A stretch of DNA of 64,000 nucleotides from Treponema sp. OMZ 838 (GTDB lineage Bacteria > Spirochaetota > Spirochaetia > Treponematales > Treponemataceae). Every line of letters begins with the position of its first letter. Position 1 is the stretch's first letter. The notes beneath the pieces are model-generated. The model was not told the origin of the DNA. It worked only from the letters and a program-made list of their open reading frames with translations, and ran no database searches. Both the position numbers and the translations under genes were made by a program. This document shows, one piece after another, positions 36,681 through 45,849 of this stretch. The DNA is taken from NCBI RefSeq assembly GCF_000775995.1, contig NZ_CP009227.1, forward strand, positions 992,001-1,056,000, written 5' to 3'.

Positions 36681-38129
36681 ATGAAAAAGATTGCTTGTAT
36701 AACGATATGTCTATCCGCGGCCATTGCCCTTTTTGCTCAAACGGAAACAGGGGCGGCTCAAGATTCAGTGTATCAAAAACTCTTACAGTACCGTGTTGAA
36801 CACGACAGCCATTACCGGCAGCTGCAAATGCAGGCGGATATTGCAGCCAATAAAGCAGAAAAAGCAAAAACCGAATCGTTAGTAACAATGGAAGTCGGCA
36901 GCGGAAATACGCAGCTTGTTCTTAATACGGATGCGAATAAACGAGGTATTACAACCGAACCGTATGCAAATATCGCATTACCTTCGTACAATAATACAGG
37001 CATAAAACTGAGCGTACCGTACAGTAAAGTAGGGCAGCGGCAAGAAACCGGCACCGAGGTTTCTGTGTCTACCGATATCTATTCCAAAAATGCAGAAGCA
37101 AAAAAATATACGCTTAACCTTGCGCAATCCGCGGCAGATCAAGCGCGGCGAGCAAAAGAAGAAGGTTTGGCGCTTGCTGAAAAGCAGTTCCTTCAAGATA
37201 TTCAGCAGCTTTTGGACGATTATACAACACTGCTTGATAAAGAACTGAGCGAAGTAAAAGCTGAGATTCAATATAATCAAACAAAGGCACAAGGCTATGC
37301 CGACAGTTCTACAAAAATGCGTACGGCCAATTTAGAGCGGTTGGGTGCAAAACGGGAACATCAGAATGCGGATTTTAACTTTTCGGCGTCATACCATGTT
37401 TTTGCGGAAAGCTGCGGACTTTCAACCGATGAGGCACCTCAAACGTTTTTAACGTCGCTACGGGATTCCATCCCCATACAAAAGGCCACGGATATTGAAC
37501 AGTATCCTCAAACTGCTTATAAAAAACTTGTTGAAGCGGAACAGCAGCATACTCAAAATGCGGCTAAACGGGATATTGAGCTGTCTCCGTTTTCCATCGG
37601 GGCAGATGCCGGTTATAAATTGCGTAATACGAAAATCGGCAACGCCTCCGCAAAAAATGAGCATTCCGTCTTAGGCGGATTGAGTATGCAATTCCCCGGA
37701 GGGAAGGCGTACACCGGCGTCGAGGTTCCGCTTTCCGATCCTAAAAACACGGCAATTAAACTGTCATTCAGCTGGAATCCTTTTTCGATTCAGTATCGGA
37801 AACTCGATAAAAAAAATGCAGAGCTTGAAGATGCGATTGAGCGGCTTAAAATTGAAGATGCAAAGGAACAGTATCAAAAACAGCTCCATACCAATAAAAC
37901 AGCGAAGGAGCAGATGATATGGCAGCAAACGGCGACAGCGGATGAATTAAGCATCTATAAGCAAAATGCCGATGACCATGCCCAATGGTACCGCAACGGT
38001 GTTATCAGCAAGGTTGAAAGCCTGCAAGCAGAACTTGAGTATAAAAAAGCGGAAGTCCGCTATGCAAAGGCTAAAACAGCCGTTATGATTTTCAATATCG
38101 ATACGGCGCTGCTGTTTGAAAAGCGATAA
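36681..38129 (+). CDS. TolC-like outer-membrane efflux protein
   Basis: A 482-residue exported protein. The start at 36681 (MKKIACITICLSAAIALFA) gives a proper signal peptide; a longer open frame begins in the previous gene but is not supported. The body is strongly helical and coiled-coil with two repeats, as in TolC (GLALAEKQFLQDIQQLLDDY; ERLKIEDAKEQYQKQL). It would form the trimeric outer-membrane channel for the exporter made by the genes at 39659-43889. Confidence 0.75.
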   Translation: MKKIACITICLSAAIALFAQTETGAAQDSVYQKLLQYRVEHDSHYRQLQMQADIAANKAEKAKTESLVTMEVGSGNTQLVLNTDANKRGITTEPYANIALPSYNNTGIKLSVPYSKVGQRQETGTEVSVSTDIYSKNAEAKKYTLNLAQSAADQARRAKEEGLALAEKQFLQDIQQLLDDYTTLLDKELSEVKAEIQYNQTKAQGYADSSTKMRTANLERLGAKREHQNADFNFSASYHVFAESCGLSTDEAPQTFLTSLRDSIPIQKATDIEQYPQTAYKKLVEAEQQHTQNAAKRDIELSPFSIGADAGYKLRNTKIGNASAKNEHSVLGGLSMQFPGGKAYTGVEVPLSDPKNTAIKLSFSWNPFSIQYRKLDKKNAELEDAIERLKIEDAKEQYQKQLHTNKTAKEQMIWQQTATADELSIYKQNADDHAQWYRNGVISKVESLQAELEYKKAEVRYAKAKTAVMIFNIDTALLFEKR

Positions 38130-38195
38130 TGCAATACTATCAGGAATAAATCTAAGGACAGCCTCTAATGAGAGGTTCTTATAAGGCAAAGAATT

Positions 38196-39662
38196 ATGAA
38201 AACGGAAAAGCATAAAGAACAACAGAATGTAGAATGGAAAGCTGAATGGAAGGAAGAGTACCTCAAATGGATATGCGGCTTTGCAAATGCGCAAGGAGGC
38301 AAAATATATATCGGTAAAGATGATAAGGGTGAGACGGTCGGCCTAAAAAATGCAAAAAAACTGCTGACGGATATTCCCAATAAAGTACGAGACGTATTAG
38401 GCATCATTGTCGATGTAAATTTACATACCAGCCATACTAAAGAGTATTTAGAGATCAGTGTTTCTCCGAGTTCATATCCGGTTAATTATAAAGGGGAATA
38501 TCATTATCGCAGCGGCAGTACAAAACAGTTGCTCAAAGGCGCTGCTCTTACGCAATTTCTGTTTGAGCGTACGGGACTTACTTGGGATAGTGTTCCGATG
38601 GAAAAACTTGATATGAAGGATTTCTGGCACGACAGTTTTGCTCTTTTTCGTAATCAAGCACTCCTAAGTAAAAGGATGGACGAGAAAGATTTGCAGATAA
38701 CCGATGCGCAGTTGTTGGATCATTTAGGTCTTGTCAAAGACGGGCATATTTTAAGAGCTGGTATGATGTTATTTTATCAAGACCCTGAAAAATGGATTAA
38801 TGGCGCGTATATCAAAGTCGGTTATTTTAAATCCAATACCGATATTGCATATATGGATGAAATTCACGGGTCATTGATTAGTCAAGCGGAAAAAGTAATC
38901 GATTTATTGTTTACAAAATATTTGACAGCTGATATCACGTATGAAGGTGTTACCCGTATTGAAACATATCCGTTCCCTAAAGCCGCAATTAGGGAGGCGG
39001 TGTATAATGCGATTGTTCACAAAAATTATGCAACTCAGATTCCTATCCAGATTAGCGTATATAAAGATAAATTATATATTTCCAACGACTGTATCCTGCC
39101 TGCAGGCTGGACAGTCGATACACTGATGAGTAAGCATCGTTCAAAACCATTTAATCCGAATATTGCGAATGGTTTTTTCAGAGCCGGTTTAATAGAAACA
39201 TGGGGGCGCGGTATCGAAAAAATCTGTGAGGCATGTATTGAACACGACACTCCTATACCCAAGTACACTGTACACCCAGAAGATATTATGGTGATGTTTG
39301 AATGCTGTAAAAAAGAGATACATACCGGTGTCGTATGGGAGAAGCCGCAGAGATTCTATGATAAACGGTATGAATATCGCATGAATACCGACATGAATAC
39401 CGACATGAATACCGACATGAATACCGACATGAATACCGCTGTCGGTACTTCTACTGATGATACTGTTATCCAAAGAGTATTGCATTTTCTGATACAATAC
39501 CCCAAGAGCACGCAAAAAGAAATCAGTGAAAAACTTGAGGTAACGACCCGGACGGTCGAACGTACAATTGCAACATTAAAAGAACAAGGATATATCAAAA
39601 GAGCTGGGAATAACCGTTCCGGATATTGGGAGATTAAAAAATATAATTGGAGGACACGATGA
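38196..39662 (+). CDS. Schlafen AlbA_2-type putative transcriptional regulator / ATP-binding protein
   Basis: A 488-residue protein. Residues about 10-125 are an AlbA_2 (Schlafen-type) domain: NVEWKAEWKEEYLKWICGFAN, GGKIYIGKDDKG, YHYRSGSTK. Residues about 250-370 are the HATPase_c_4-like region with REAVYNAIVHKNY and FFRAGLIETWGRGI. Residues about 425-480 form a winged helix (TQKEISEKLEVTTRTVERTI). Between the last two is a short repeat tract (MNTD units). Such proteins act as DNA-binding regulators in many bacteria. It sits inside the efflux operon, after the TolC gene, and its stop overlaps the adaptor gene start (ATGA), so it may control that operon. Confidence 0.82.
   Translation: MKTEKHKEQQNVEWKAEWKEEYLKWICGFANAQGGKIYIGKDDKGETVGLKNAKKLLTDIPNKVRDVLGIIVDVNLHTSHTKEYLEISVSPSSYPVNYKGEYHYRSGSTKQLLKGAALTQFLFERTGLTWDSVPMEKLDMKDFWHDSFALFRNQALLSKRMDEKDLQITDAQLLDHLGLVKDGHILRAGMMLFYQDPEKWINGAYIKVGYFKSNTDIAYMDEIHGSLISQAEKVIDLLFTKYLTADITYEGVTRIETYPFPKAAIREAVYNAIVHKNYATQIPIQISVYKDKLYISNDCILPAGWTVDTLMSKHRSKPFNPNIANGFFRAGLIETWGRGIEKICEACIEHDTPIPKYTVHPEDIMVMFECCKKEIHTGVVWEKPQRFYDKRYEYRMNTDMNTDMNTDMNTDMNTAVGTSTDDTVIQRVLHFLIQYPKSTQKEISEKLEVTTRTVERTIATLKEQGYIKRAGNNRSGYWEIKKYNWRTR
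39381..39440 (+). repeat. 12-base in-frame tandem repeat (ATGAATACCGAC)
   Basis: Four perfect copies and a fifth differing only in its last two bases, coding MNTD each, form a linker between the ATPase-like and winged-helix domains of the regulator. As a multiple of three it would change linker length but not frame. Confidence 0.9.
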
Positions 39663-40657
39663 GTATCAATAAAAAGCCGCTGACGACACGGCAGCGAAAA
39701 TCGCGGAAAACGAGAATTATTGTTATTGTATGCATAGCGGCGTTAGTAGGCGGCTGGTATATTTTTATGAAGCCTAAAAGCACAAAAACAGGTGATTTAC
39801 CACCTTTAACGGTAAAAAAGGAAATCGAACACAATCAAATTGAGGTGTCCGGTTATATCGAAGCGGCACAGACGCAGGTTTTAGAAGCGCCCGGCGAGGG
39901 GTTTATCGAACAGGTGCTGGTAAAAGAAGGTAATAAAGTAAAAAAAGGAGCACTCTTGTTTGCGCTTGATACCGATAAACAAAGCTATGATGTTGCCCGG
40001 CAGTCATTTGCAATAAAACAAGAGCAAATAAACGGTTCTTCGCAGAAGTTGAGCTTGATGGAACAGGAATTGCGGCTTCTGGAAAAACAGCTCGCCGATC
40101 GCAAAGTGTATGCTAAATTTGACGGCATTGTTGCAGCTTTCACGATTTCGCAAGGACAATACGCCAAGGCCAAAGATACCTTTGGCACACTGATTGACCG
40201 CAGTTTTCTTAAAGCCACGGTCGAAATTGCCGAAAGCGATGCGTCCCGCCTTGCAGTCGGACAAAAGGTTGATATGACATTCCCCGCCGAACCGGATATT
40301 AAAGTGCAGGCGGAGGTTATCTCCTATCCGGCAATAGCGCGGCTGACCAGCCTTGGGCGGACGGTTGTCGATACGCTGATCCGGCTGGATAATCCGCCGG
40401 AGAAAATTCTTCCCGGTTATTCTTTTAACGGAACCATCGTAACCGGCGCCGATTCCGAAGCGCTTATAGTAGAGCAAGACGCCATCCGTTATGTGGAAGG
40501 GAAGCCGTTTGTCGATAAAATCGATGGCAATACCACACAGGAAATTGCGGTAACTGTTGAACCGTATATTAAAGGCTTTGTGAAGATTCTCTCCGGCGTA
40601 CAGGAAAACGACGTGCTGAAAAATCAAGCAAAGCCGAACAACGATAGAGATTTCTAG
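39659..40657 (+). CDS. Membrane fusion protein (HlyD/MacA-like adaptor)
   Basis: A 332-residue adaptor. ATG 39659 has GGAGG 6 bases upstream and overlaps the previous stop. One N-terminal membrane helix (IIVIVCIAALVGGWYIF) is followed by a biotinyl-lipoyl-like region (VEVSGYIEA-type start, GEGFIEQVLVKEGNKVKKG), a short helical hairpin, and a beta-barrel domain. It links the ABC permease to the TolC-like channel. The lipoyl half-motifs surround a short coiled coil. Confidence 0.87.
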   Translation: MSINKKPLTTRQRKSRKTRIIVIVCIAALVGGWYIFMKPKSTKTGDLPPLTVKKEIEHNQIEVSGYIEAAQTQVLEAPGEGFIEQVLVKEGNKVKKGALLFALDTDKQSYDVARQSFAIKQEQINGSSQKLSLMEQELRLLEKQLADRKVYAKFDGIVAAFTISQGQYAKAKDTFGTLIDRSFLKATVEIAESDASRLAVGQKVDMTFPAEPDIKVQAEVISYPAIARLTSLGRTVVDTLIRLDNPPEKILPGYSFNGTIVTGADSEALIVEQDAIRYVEGKPFVDKIDGNTTQEIAVTVEPYIKGFVKILSGVQENDVLKNQAKPNNDRDF

Positions 40658-40667
40658 GAGACGAGCA

Positions 40668-41444
40668 GTGAAACCAGGGATGATTGTCTCCCTTGATTCG
40701 GTGGTAAAAACCTTTTTTATGGGAGAAAACGAAGTACATGCCTTGCGCAGCGTCTCGTTCGATATACCGGAAGGGAGCTTTGTTTCGCTTATGGGACCGT
40801 CCGGTTCAGGTAAAACGACCTGTATGAATATGATCGGCTGCCTTGACCGTCCGACGGCAGGCGCTATCTATGTTGACGGAGAAAACACTGCCGAAATGAC
40901 CGAAAAAGATTTGGCGTTTTTGCGGAATAGAACGATCGGGTTTGTCTTTCAGCAGTATTTTCTTCTGCCTACGCTTACCATTCTCGAAAACGTGATGCTG
41001 CCGCTCCGGTATCAGGGGCTGCCTGCCTCCGAACGGAAGAAACTTGCCGCCGAAGAGCTGGACAAAGTAGGATTGAGCAACCGCCTCAAGCACCGTCCAA
41101 GCGAGCTGTCGGGCGGACAAAAACAGCGTGTTGCCATTGCCCGCGCCCTTGTAACCCGGCCTAAACTGATTCTTGCCGACGAGCCGACCGGAGCGCTGGA
41201 TTCCGAAACGGGGCAGTCCGTACTCGATCTTTTTTTCGATATAAACCGGCAAGGCACGGCGGTTATCATCGTCACTCACGATCCTGACATCGGTGCAATG
41301 GCACCGCGCTCCATCCACCTTAAAGACGGGAAAATCATCTCCGACACGGCGGTGCCGGAGATGAAAGTATGTACAACGGATACGGCTGTCGGGACAGATA
41401 TAGAAAAGCATACATCAGACACTGCGGACGGCTCTCATGTTTGA
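40668..41444 (+). CDS. MacB/LolD-type ABC ATPase
   Basis: A 258-residue ATPase. Walker A GPSGSGKTT, Q-loop VFQQYFLLP, signature LSGGQKQRVAIARAL, Walker B ILADEPTGALD, H-loop VTHD. The C-terminal 30 residues are extra, threonine- and aspartate-rich. It ends inside the first permease gene (8-base overlap). It powers the two FtsX-type permeases that follow. Confidence 0.93.
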   Translation: MKPGMIVSLDSVVKTFFMGENEVHALRSVSFDIPEGSFVSLMGPSGSGKTTCMNMIGCLDRPTAGAIYVDGENTAEMTEKDLAFLRNRTIGFVFQQYFLLPTLTILENVMLPLRYQGLPASERKKLAAEELDKVGLSNRLKHRPSELSGGQKQRVAIARALVTRPKLILADEPTGALDSETGQSVLDLFFDINRQGTAVIIVTHDPDIGAMAPRSIHLKDGKIISDTAVPEMKVCTTDTAVGTDIEKHTSDTADGSHV

Positions 41445-42660
41445 AGATATCCTTTCAGCATTGCAGAATTTCCGGCACAATAAGATGCGCACGCTCCTTT
41501 CGCTTTTAGGGATTATGATCGGTGTATGCTCGGTTGTTATTACGATGAATTTAAGCCGTTCGCTGGAAGCAAGCGTTGCGTTGGTGTTTAAGGATTTCAG
41601 CAGTTCGATAGTCGCCGTGTGGCCTTCGTCGTGGCGGAATTCTGCAATTACTTTTAACGACCGCTATGCCGATATGCTGAAAAAAAAGATACCGCAGATA
41701 AAACGCGTTTTTTGGTTTGATTCGTTTAATGCCGCGGTCATGCGTGGCCGCCTGAACGCCGGCACGAAGGAATGTTTCGGTGTAGAATACGGGTATATGG
41801 AAGCGCAGAAATGGCATCTTGAATACGGCACGGGATTTACCGCTTCGGATTTTATGAGCGGTGCGCAGAAGGTTATTATCGGGGAAGATATTGCCAAAGG
41901 CCTATTTCCGGAAGGAAGCGCCGTAGGTAAAACGCTGACGCTGTCGGTGGACAATGGAAATGCTGCGCCGCTCCTTTTTACGTGTACGGTTATCGGCGTG
42001 CTCAAAACAAAACAGACGACGGTAGGGCAGATGCAGCGGTTTGTATTGATACCGCATTCATTTATAAGGCTGCAATTCGGCCGAAAGGAAGCTGACTCGG
42101 TTGATGTTGAATTGTACGATACCGTAATGGATATCGAAGCTGTTGAAGAGGCGATTAAAGCAGCCTCCGACGAATATGCAAACAGTAAAAATGCGGTACG
42201 GATATGGTCGGCGCAGTCGATGCAAAAACAGGTTCAGAGCAGTCTTGCGATGATTGCCGCTGTGCTGTCCGGTATTGCAGGGCTTTCGCTGTTGATAGGC
42301 GGTGTCGGTATTATGAATATCATGCTCGTAACGGTTGCGGAGCGGCGGCAGGAAATCGGCATCCGCAAAGCAATCGGCGCTACGACGGGAGCAATCCTTT
42401 CGCAGTTCTTAACGGAATCGGCAGCCATCAGCATTGTCGGCGGAGGCATCGGTCTTACAGCAGGTTTTTTAATCAGCCTTGTCGCCGTTACGCCGATTTT
42501 ATCTCAGTTTTCAGGCGGAAGCGACGTTGTATTATCGTTCAATATGCGGGGTGCCTTGATGGCGTTTTTGATTTCCGCAGGAGCGGGCATTTTCTTCGGG
42601 CTATACCCCGCATGGCAAGCCGGCAAACTCGATCCGGTCAAGGCGCTGGAGGAAACATAA
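41437..42660 (+). CDS. MacB/FtsX-type ABC permease (first of two)
   Basis: A 407-residue membrane protein of the MacB_PCD/FtsX type: first helix near MRTLLSLLGIMIGVCSVVI, a long periplasmic domain (about 45-270), then three C-terminal helices with the conserved GGVGIMNIMLVTV and ERRQEIGIRKAIGA. It pairs with the equally long permease encoded 5 bases downstream. Confidence 0.9.
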   Translation: MFEDILSALQNFRHNKMRTLLSLLGIMIGVCSVVITMNLSRSLEASVALVFKDFSSSIVAVWPSSWRNSAITFNDRYADMLKKKIPQIKRVFWFDSFNAAVMRGRLNAGTKECFGVEYGYMEAQKWHLEYGTGFTASDFMSGAQKVIIGEDIAKGLFPEGSAVGKTLTLSVDNGNAAPLLFTCTVIGVLKTKQTTVGQMQRFVLIPHSFIRLQFGRKEADSVDVELYDTVMDIEAVEEAIKAASDEYANSKNAVRIWSAQSMQKQVQSSLAMIAAVLSGIAGLSLLIGGVGIMNIMLVTVAERRQEIGIRKAIGATTGAILSQFLTESAAISIVGGGIGLTAGFLISLVAVTPILSQFSGGSDVVLSFNMRGALMAFLISAGAGIFFGLYPAWQAGKLDPVKALEET

Positions 42661-42665
42661 ACACC

Positions 42666-43889
42666 ATGTGGGAAGATTTTATCAATGCGTTCGGCAATTT
42701 CCGCAGCAAAAAATTGCGGACGGTACTGTCCCTTTTAGGGATTGCAATCGGCGTTACCGTTGTTACGGTTATCAGCAATATCGGCAGCTCTATGCAGGCA
42801 AGCATGGCGAAATTATTCAACCTTGATGCGATGAATATGATTCAAATTGAGCCTCGCTGGGATTTTGATAAACAAAAGCATCATATCAAACTGACTGAAA
42901 AATACCGTGAAGCATTAGAAAAAAATGTACCGCTCGTAAAAAACGTATTTTATTCAGGTTTTTTCAACGCAACAGTGTCGCACAATTCGTTTTATCTGAA
43001 AAATCAGCGGATAGTCGGTATTGAATACGGTGCGCTTGAAGCAAACGGGTACGAATGGTCTTATGGAAAGAGTTTTAGTCTTGATGATTTTGCGAATCGC
43101 CGGCATAAAATTATTCTGGTTGAAGATGAAGCAAAGGTGCTATTCCCCGAAGGAAACGCTATCGGGAAAAGAGTTACGCTTACCGTTCCGTATAATCAGG
43201 GACGCCAGTTTATTCCATTTTCGTTTGAGGTATGCGGTGTTGTAAAGCCGCGCAATCGGTTTTCCAGTATCGGTTCTTTTATGGTGCCGCGGTCATTTGT
43301 TGCAGAGGATATGGGTATCGGCAAAAATGATTCTGATCTCGCTTCGGTGCAGATTTACGATCCGGCATATATTGACGAAGCAACGACGCAGATAAAGGCA
43401 TTTTCCGATTCGTTTGCCAAAACAGAGAACGCCTTATGGACGTTTTCGGAAAAAGATCTGATGAATCAAATCAATTCGCAAATCGGGCTGGTCAGCGTCG
43501 TACTTACCGTGATTGCAGTTATGTCACTTCTGGTCGGCGGTATCAACATTATGAATATTATGCTGGTTACCGTAACGGAGCGGAAAAAAGAAATCGGCAT
43601 CCGCAAGGCGCTCGGCGCAAGCGAAGCGGTAATACGCAATCAGTTCTTGGTGGAGTCCGCGACGTTGAGTTTGACGGGAGGCATATTCGGTATGCTGCTT
43701 GGCGGAGGGCTTAGCATGCTTTTGGTACAAACCGTCTTTCAGTCCGACAATTTCAAGATGGTCTTTTCCCCGAATATTAGCGGTTCGGTTATTGCATTTG
43801 CCGTGTCCATAACCATCGGTATTTTCTTCGGTTTGCGACCGGCGGTTAAAGCCGCGCGGCTGGATCCGGTTAAAGCATTGGCGGATTAA
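42666..43889 (+). CDS. MacB/FtsX-type ABC permease (second of two)
   Basis: Starts at ATG 42666 (MWEDFINAFGNFRSKKL) just after the previous stop; 407 residues, the same length as its neighbour and homologous along its length (LRTVLSLLGIAIGV; GGINIMNIMLVTV; ERKKEIGIRKALGA). Two different permeases suggest a heterodimer on one ATPase. The frame is open far upstream inside the previous gene, but only as a shadow. It is the last gene of the efflux operon. Confidence 0.9.
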   Translation: MWEDFINAFGNFRSKKLRTVLSLLGIAIGVTVVTVISNIGSSMQASMAKLFNLDAMNMIQIEPRWDFDKQKHHIKLTEKYREALEKNVPLVKNVFYSGFFNATVSHNSFYLKNQRIVGIEYGALEANGYEWSYGKSFSLDDFANRRHKIILVEDEAKVLFPEGNAIGKRVTLTVPYNQGRQFIPFSFEVCGVVKPRNRFSSIGSFMVPRSFVAEDMGIGKNDSDLASVQIYDPAYIDEATTQIKAFSDSFAKTENALWTFSEKDLMNQINSQIGLVSVVLTVIAVMSLLVGGINIMNIMLVTVTERKKEIGIRKALGASEAVIRNQFLVESATLSLTGGIFGMLLGGGLSMLLVQTVFQSDNFKMVFSPNISGSVIAFAVSITIGIFFGLRPAVKAARLDPVKALAD

Positions 43890-43959
43890 CATGGCAGCCT
43901 ATAAACACAGTCAGCTTATAGACTTCCTTCATACCGGTATCTAAACTGTTTTATTCCGG

Positions 43960-44649
43960 CTAAGGCAACGGGAGCGGTGTACTAAGAAAGCCGATGGATT
44001 GATCTGTATTTTCTCCAAAGCACTGGATATACCGTGCATCCGTGGGTCTATTCTCAAACATTGTAAGCGCGCCGTTTTGCCGGTCCGTGCCGTTCGTTTG
44101 CAGTTGATATACGGTAAGAGGTTGTAAATCAGCACTCAACATAATCAATGAAAAAGATGAACACGCATTGCTATCGGTAATGTTCAGCGTCCATTGCTCA
44201 TTTTCCAGTGTAAATTCAAATGGTAAAAAAGTGATTATCTGCGGCGCTTGCAGTGAAAAGGTTGTCTCCGTTTTATTTCCGCCCAAGTCGGACGCGCTCA
44301 GCGTATATTGTCCCGCAGGAAAAAAACGGCGGGGGTACTTAAACTTATTTGAACCGACCCATTGTGCATTCTTGGAATATCCTGTTTCCTGTAAAAAAAC
44401 GGTGTTTTCCCGATGAAGAGCCCATTCAAGACCGGTAGTATCTTCACGCAGCGTCAAGTCTTTATAATCATTTCTGCCGTCACCGTCTTCAAGCAACATA
44501 AAAACGGCCAACCGCTCCGTTAAAGCCCCCTGTTGATTATAGCTATATATCCGCTGTTTTTTTACCAGTACAACAGTCGGCGTATTAAATGAACATGACG
44601 CGTACAGTAAAACAGCTGATAACAGACAGATAAAAGACAGGTGCTTCAT
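43960..44649 (-). CDS. Lipoprotein of unknown function
   Basis: A 229-residue lipoprotein with lipobox LYASC after MKHLSFICLLSAVL. I start at 44649; the frame is open 10 codons further. The mature part looks beta-rich, with FPAGQYTLSASDLGGNKTETTFSL resembling an Ig-like segment. It is 4 bases downstream of the next gene on the same strand and is the last member of a four-gene minus-strand cluster. Confidence 0.65.
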   Translation of the reverse strand: MKHLSFICLLSAVLLYASCSFNTPTVVLVKKQRIYSYNQQGALTERLAVFMLLEDGDGRNDYKDLTLREDTTGLEWALHRENTVFLQETGYSKNAQWVGSNKFKYPRRFFPAGQYTLSASDLGGNKTETTFSLQAPQIITFLPFEFTLENEQWTLNITDSNACSSFSLIMLSADLQPLTVYQLQTNGTDRQNGALTMFENRPTDARYIQCFGENTDQSIGFLSTPLPLP

Positions 44650-44653
44650 CGGC

Positions 44654-45817
44654 CTAGAACATAAAAGAAAGATTAACAACCGTTAAATCGGAAGCCGATT
44701 TGCTCGCGCTGGATTCAAAGTGAACATTTCTGCTTTCGCATTGTTCTATAAGATACGAAATATAATACATACCAAGACTGCATATATCCGATCCTTCCGG
44801 TAATGCACGATAAAAGTCGATGAGCGAATTTTTATTAATATCCGCTTTTTTCATGTCGTTTATACTTGCTTTTATCGCTTCTGAAGAATCAGCTTTGTTA
44901 TACACTGAAATTTGCATCTTACCCTGTGTACCGATCGAAGTGGTACTACCGCCTCCGATTTTCCATGAGACAAAGACCTTTACTTCCTTCCGTTTGAGTT
45001 CGGCAATAAGTAATTGGCGGACTTTCGGATCGAAAAGTGCATCTTGAGGATCTTCGATATTAGGGAATAGCTGCTTTGCCTCATTCCGCATATTTATATT
45101 TTCAGCACTTAAAATAAGCTCCATCAACACCAGCGAGATATATTCGGCTATCTTAGTTTTATCGATATATTCGGTAAGGCTGGTACGGATTGTCCGTATA
45201 ATAAGGTCAAAATTCGGGGCTGCTTTAAATTTCGTAATGATAAACCAGATAAAAGGCCGCAGATTATTCAGGAATTTTTCACTCAGAAAAAGTTTCATAT
45301 TTTTATCTGCGGGAGAAAGATCTTCTTTACTGATAAAGGCAGACAACGGAGCAAGAATTTCTTTTTTTGTTTTGTAAATGAGGTCTTCATTTTTCTTTAA
45401 AATCGCTGCCAGATATTGTTGATTGATGTGTGTTTTTTCATCAATAATATTTGCAGGATTGAGCCTGTTCCATTTCTTTATTACCGGCGAAGCCAAAATC
45501 TGTTTGAATATGAACATATCGTACTGCCGGTATAACAGGGAGAATACAATCAATTTTGATAAGTCCATAATTTCTTGGCGTGAAGCAACCAGTTCCGACT
45601 GCGAAATTTCAATCTTTGAAATATAGTTTGCGAGGATGAGGCGTTGAATGTTATCGGGCACAAAAGAATCCAGAGAGATTCCATACTCTTCAACATTCCC
45701 CGCCAGAGTAAACCGCAGCAGTTTCTTATTTTGCTTAATAAAGAAAGTTGAACCTTCCTGTGTTAAAACCAACTTAATAGGAAGATTTAATAACCGTTTC
45801 TTTTCTCCTGATGCCAT
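44654..45817 (-). CDS. Unidentified spirochaete-type protein with GHKL-like C-terminus
   Basis: A 387-residue cytoplasmic protein. The N-terminal third is beta-rich (LPIKLVLTQEGSTFFIK). The middle is helical. The C-terminal part loosely resembles a histidine-kinase ATPase fold: LVLMELILSAENINMRNEA where an N-box would be, KVFVSWKIGGG, and LGMYYISYLIEQCESRNVHF like a kinase G2-like end. Catalytic residues are not convincingly kept, so it may be a diverged, inactive relative or unrelated. GAGG precedes the ATG. It lies 32 bases after the large TPR gene. Confidence 0.55.
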   Translation of the reverse strand: MASGEKKRLLNLPIKLVLTQEGSTFFIKQNKKLLRFTLAGNVEEYGISLDSFVPDNIQRLILANYISKIEISQSELVASRQEIMDLSKLIVFSLLYRQYDMFIFKQILASPVIKKWNRLNPANIIDEKTHINQQYLAAILKKNEDLIYKTKKEILAPLSAFISKEDLSPADKNMKLFLSEKFLNNLRPFIWFIITKFKAAPNFDLIIRTIRTSLTEYIDKTKIAEYISLVLMELILSAENINMRNEAKQLFPNIEDPQDALFDPKVRQLLIAELKRKEVKVFVSWKIGGGSTTSIGTQGKMQISVYNKADSSEAIKASINDMKKADINKNSLIDFYRALPEGSDICSLGMYYISYLIEQCESRNVHFESSASKSASDLTVVNLSFMF

Positions 45818-45849
45818 AATCGTTGTCCTCGCCTTAAAGATACTATTTC

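Noticed and set aside
39381-39440. 12-base repeat as an on/off phase-variation switch
   Set aside because: The unit is a multiple of three, so gain or loss cannot shift the frame.
42204-42665. 5' extension of the second FtsX permease to 42204
   Set aside because: It lies entirely inside the first permease gene in another frame; the ATG at 42666 gives a product that aligns with its neighbour from the first residue.
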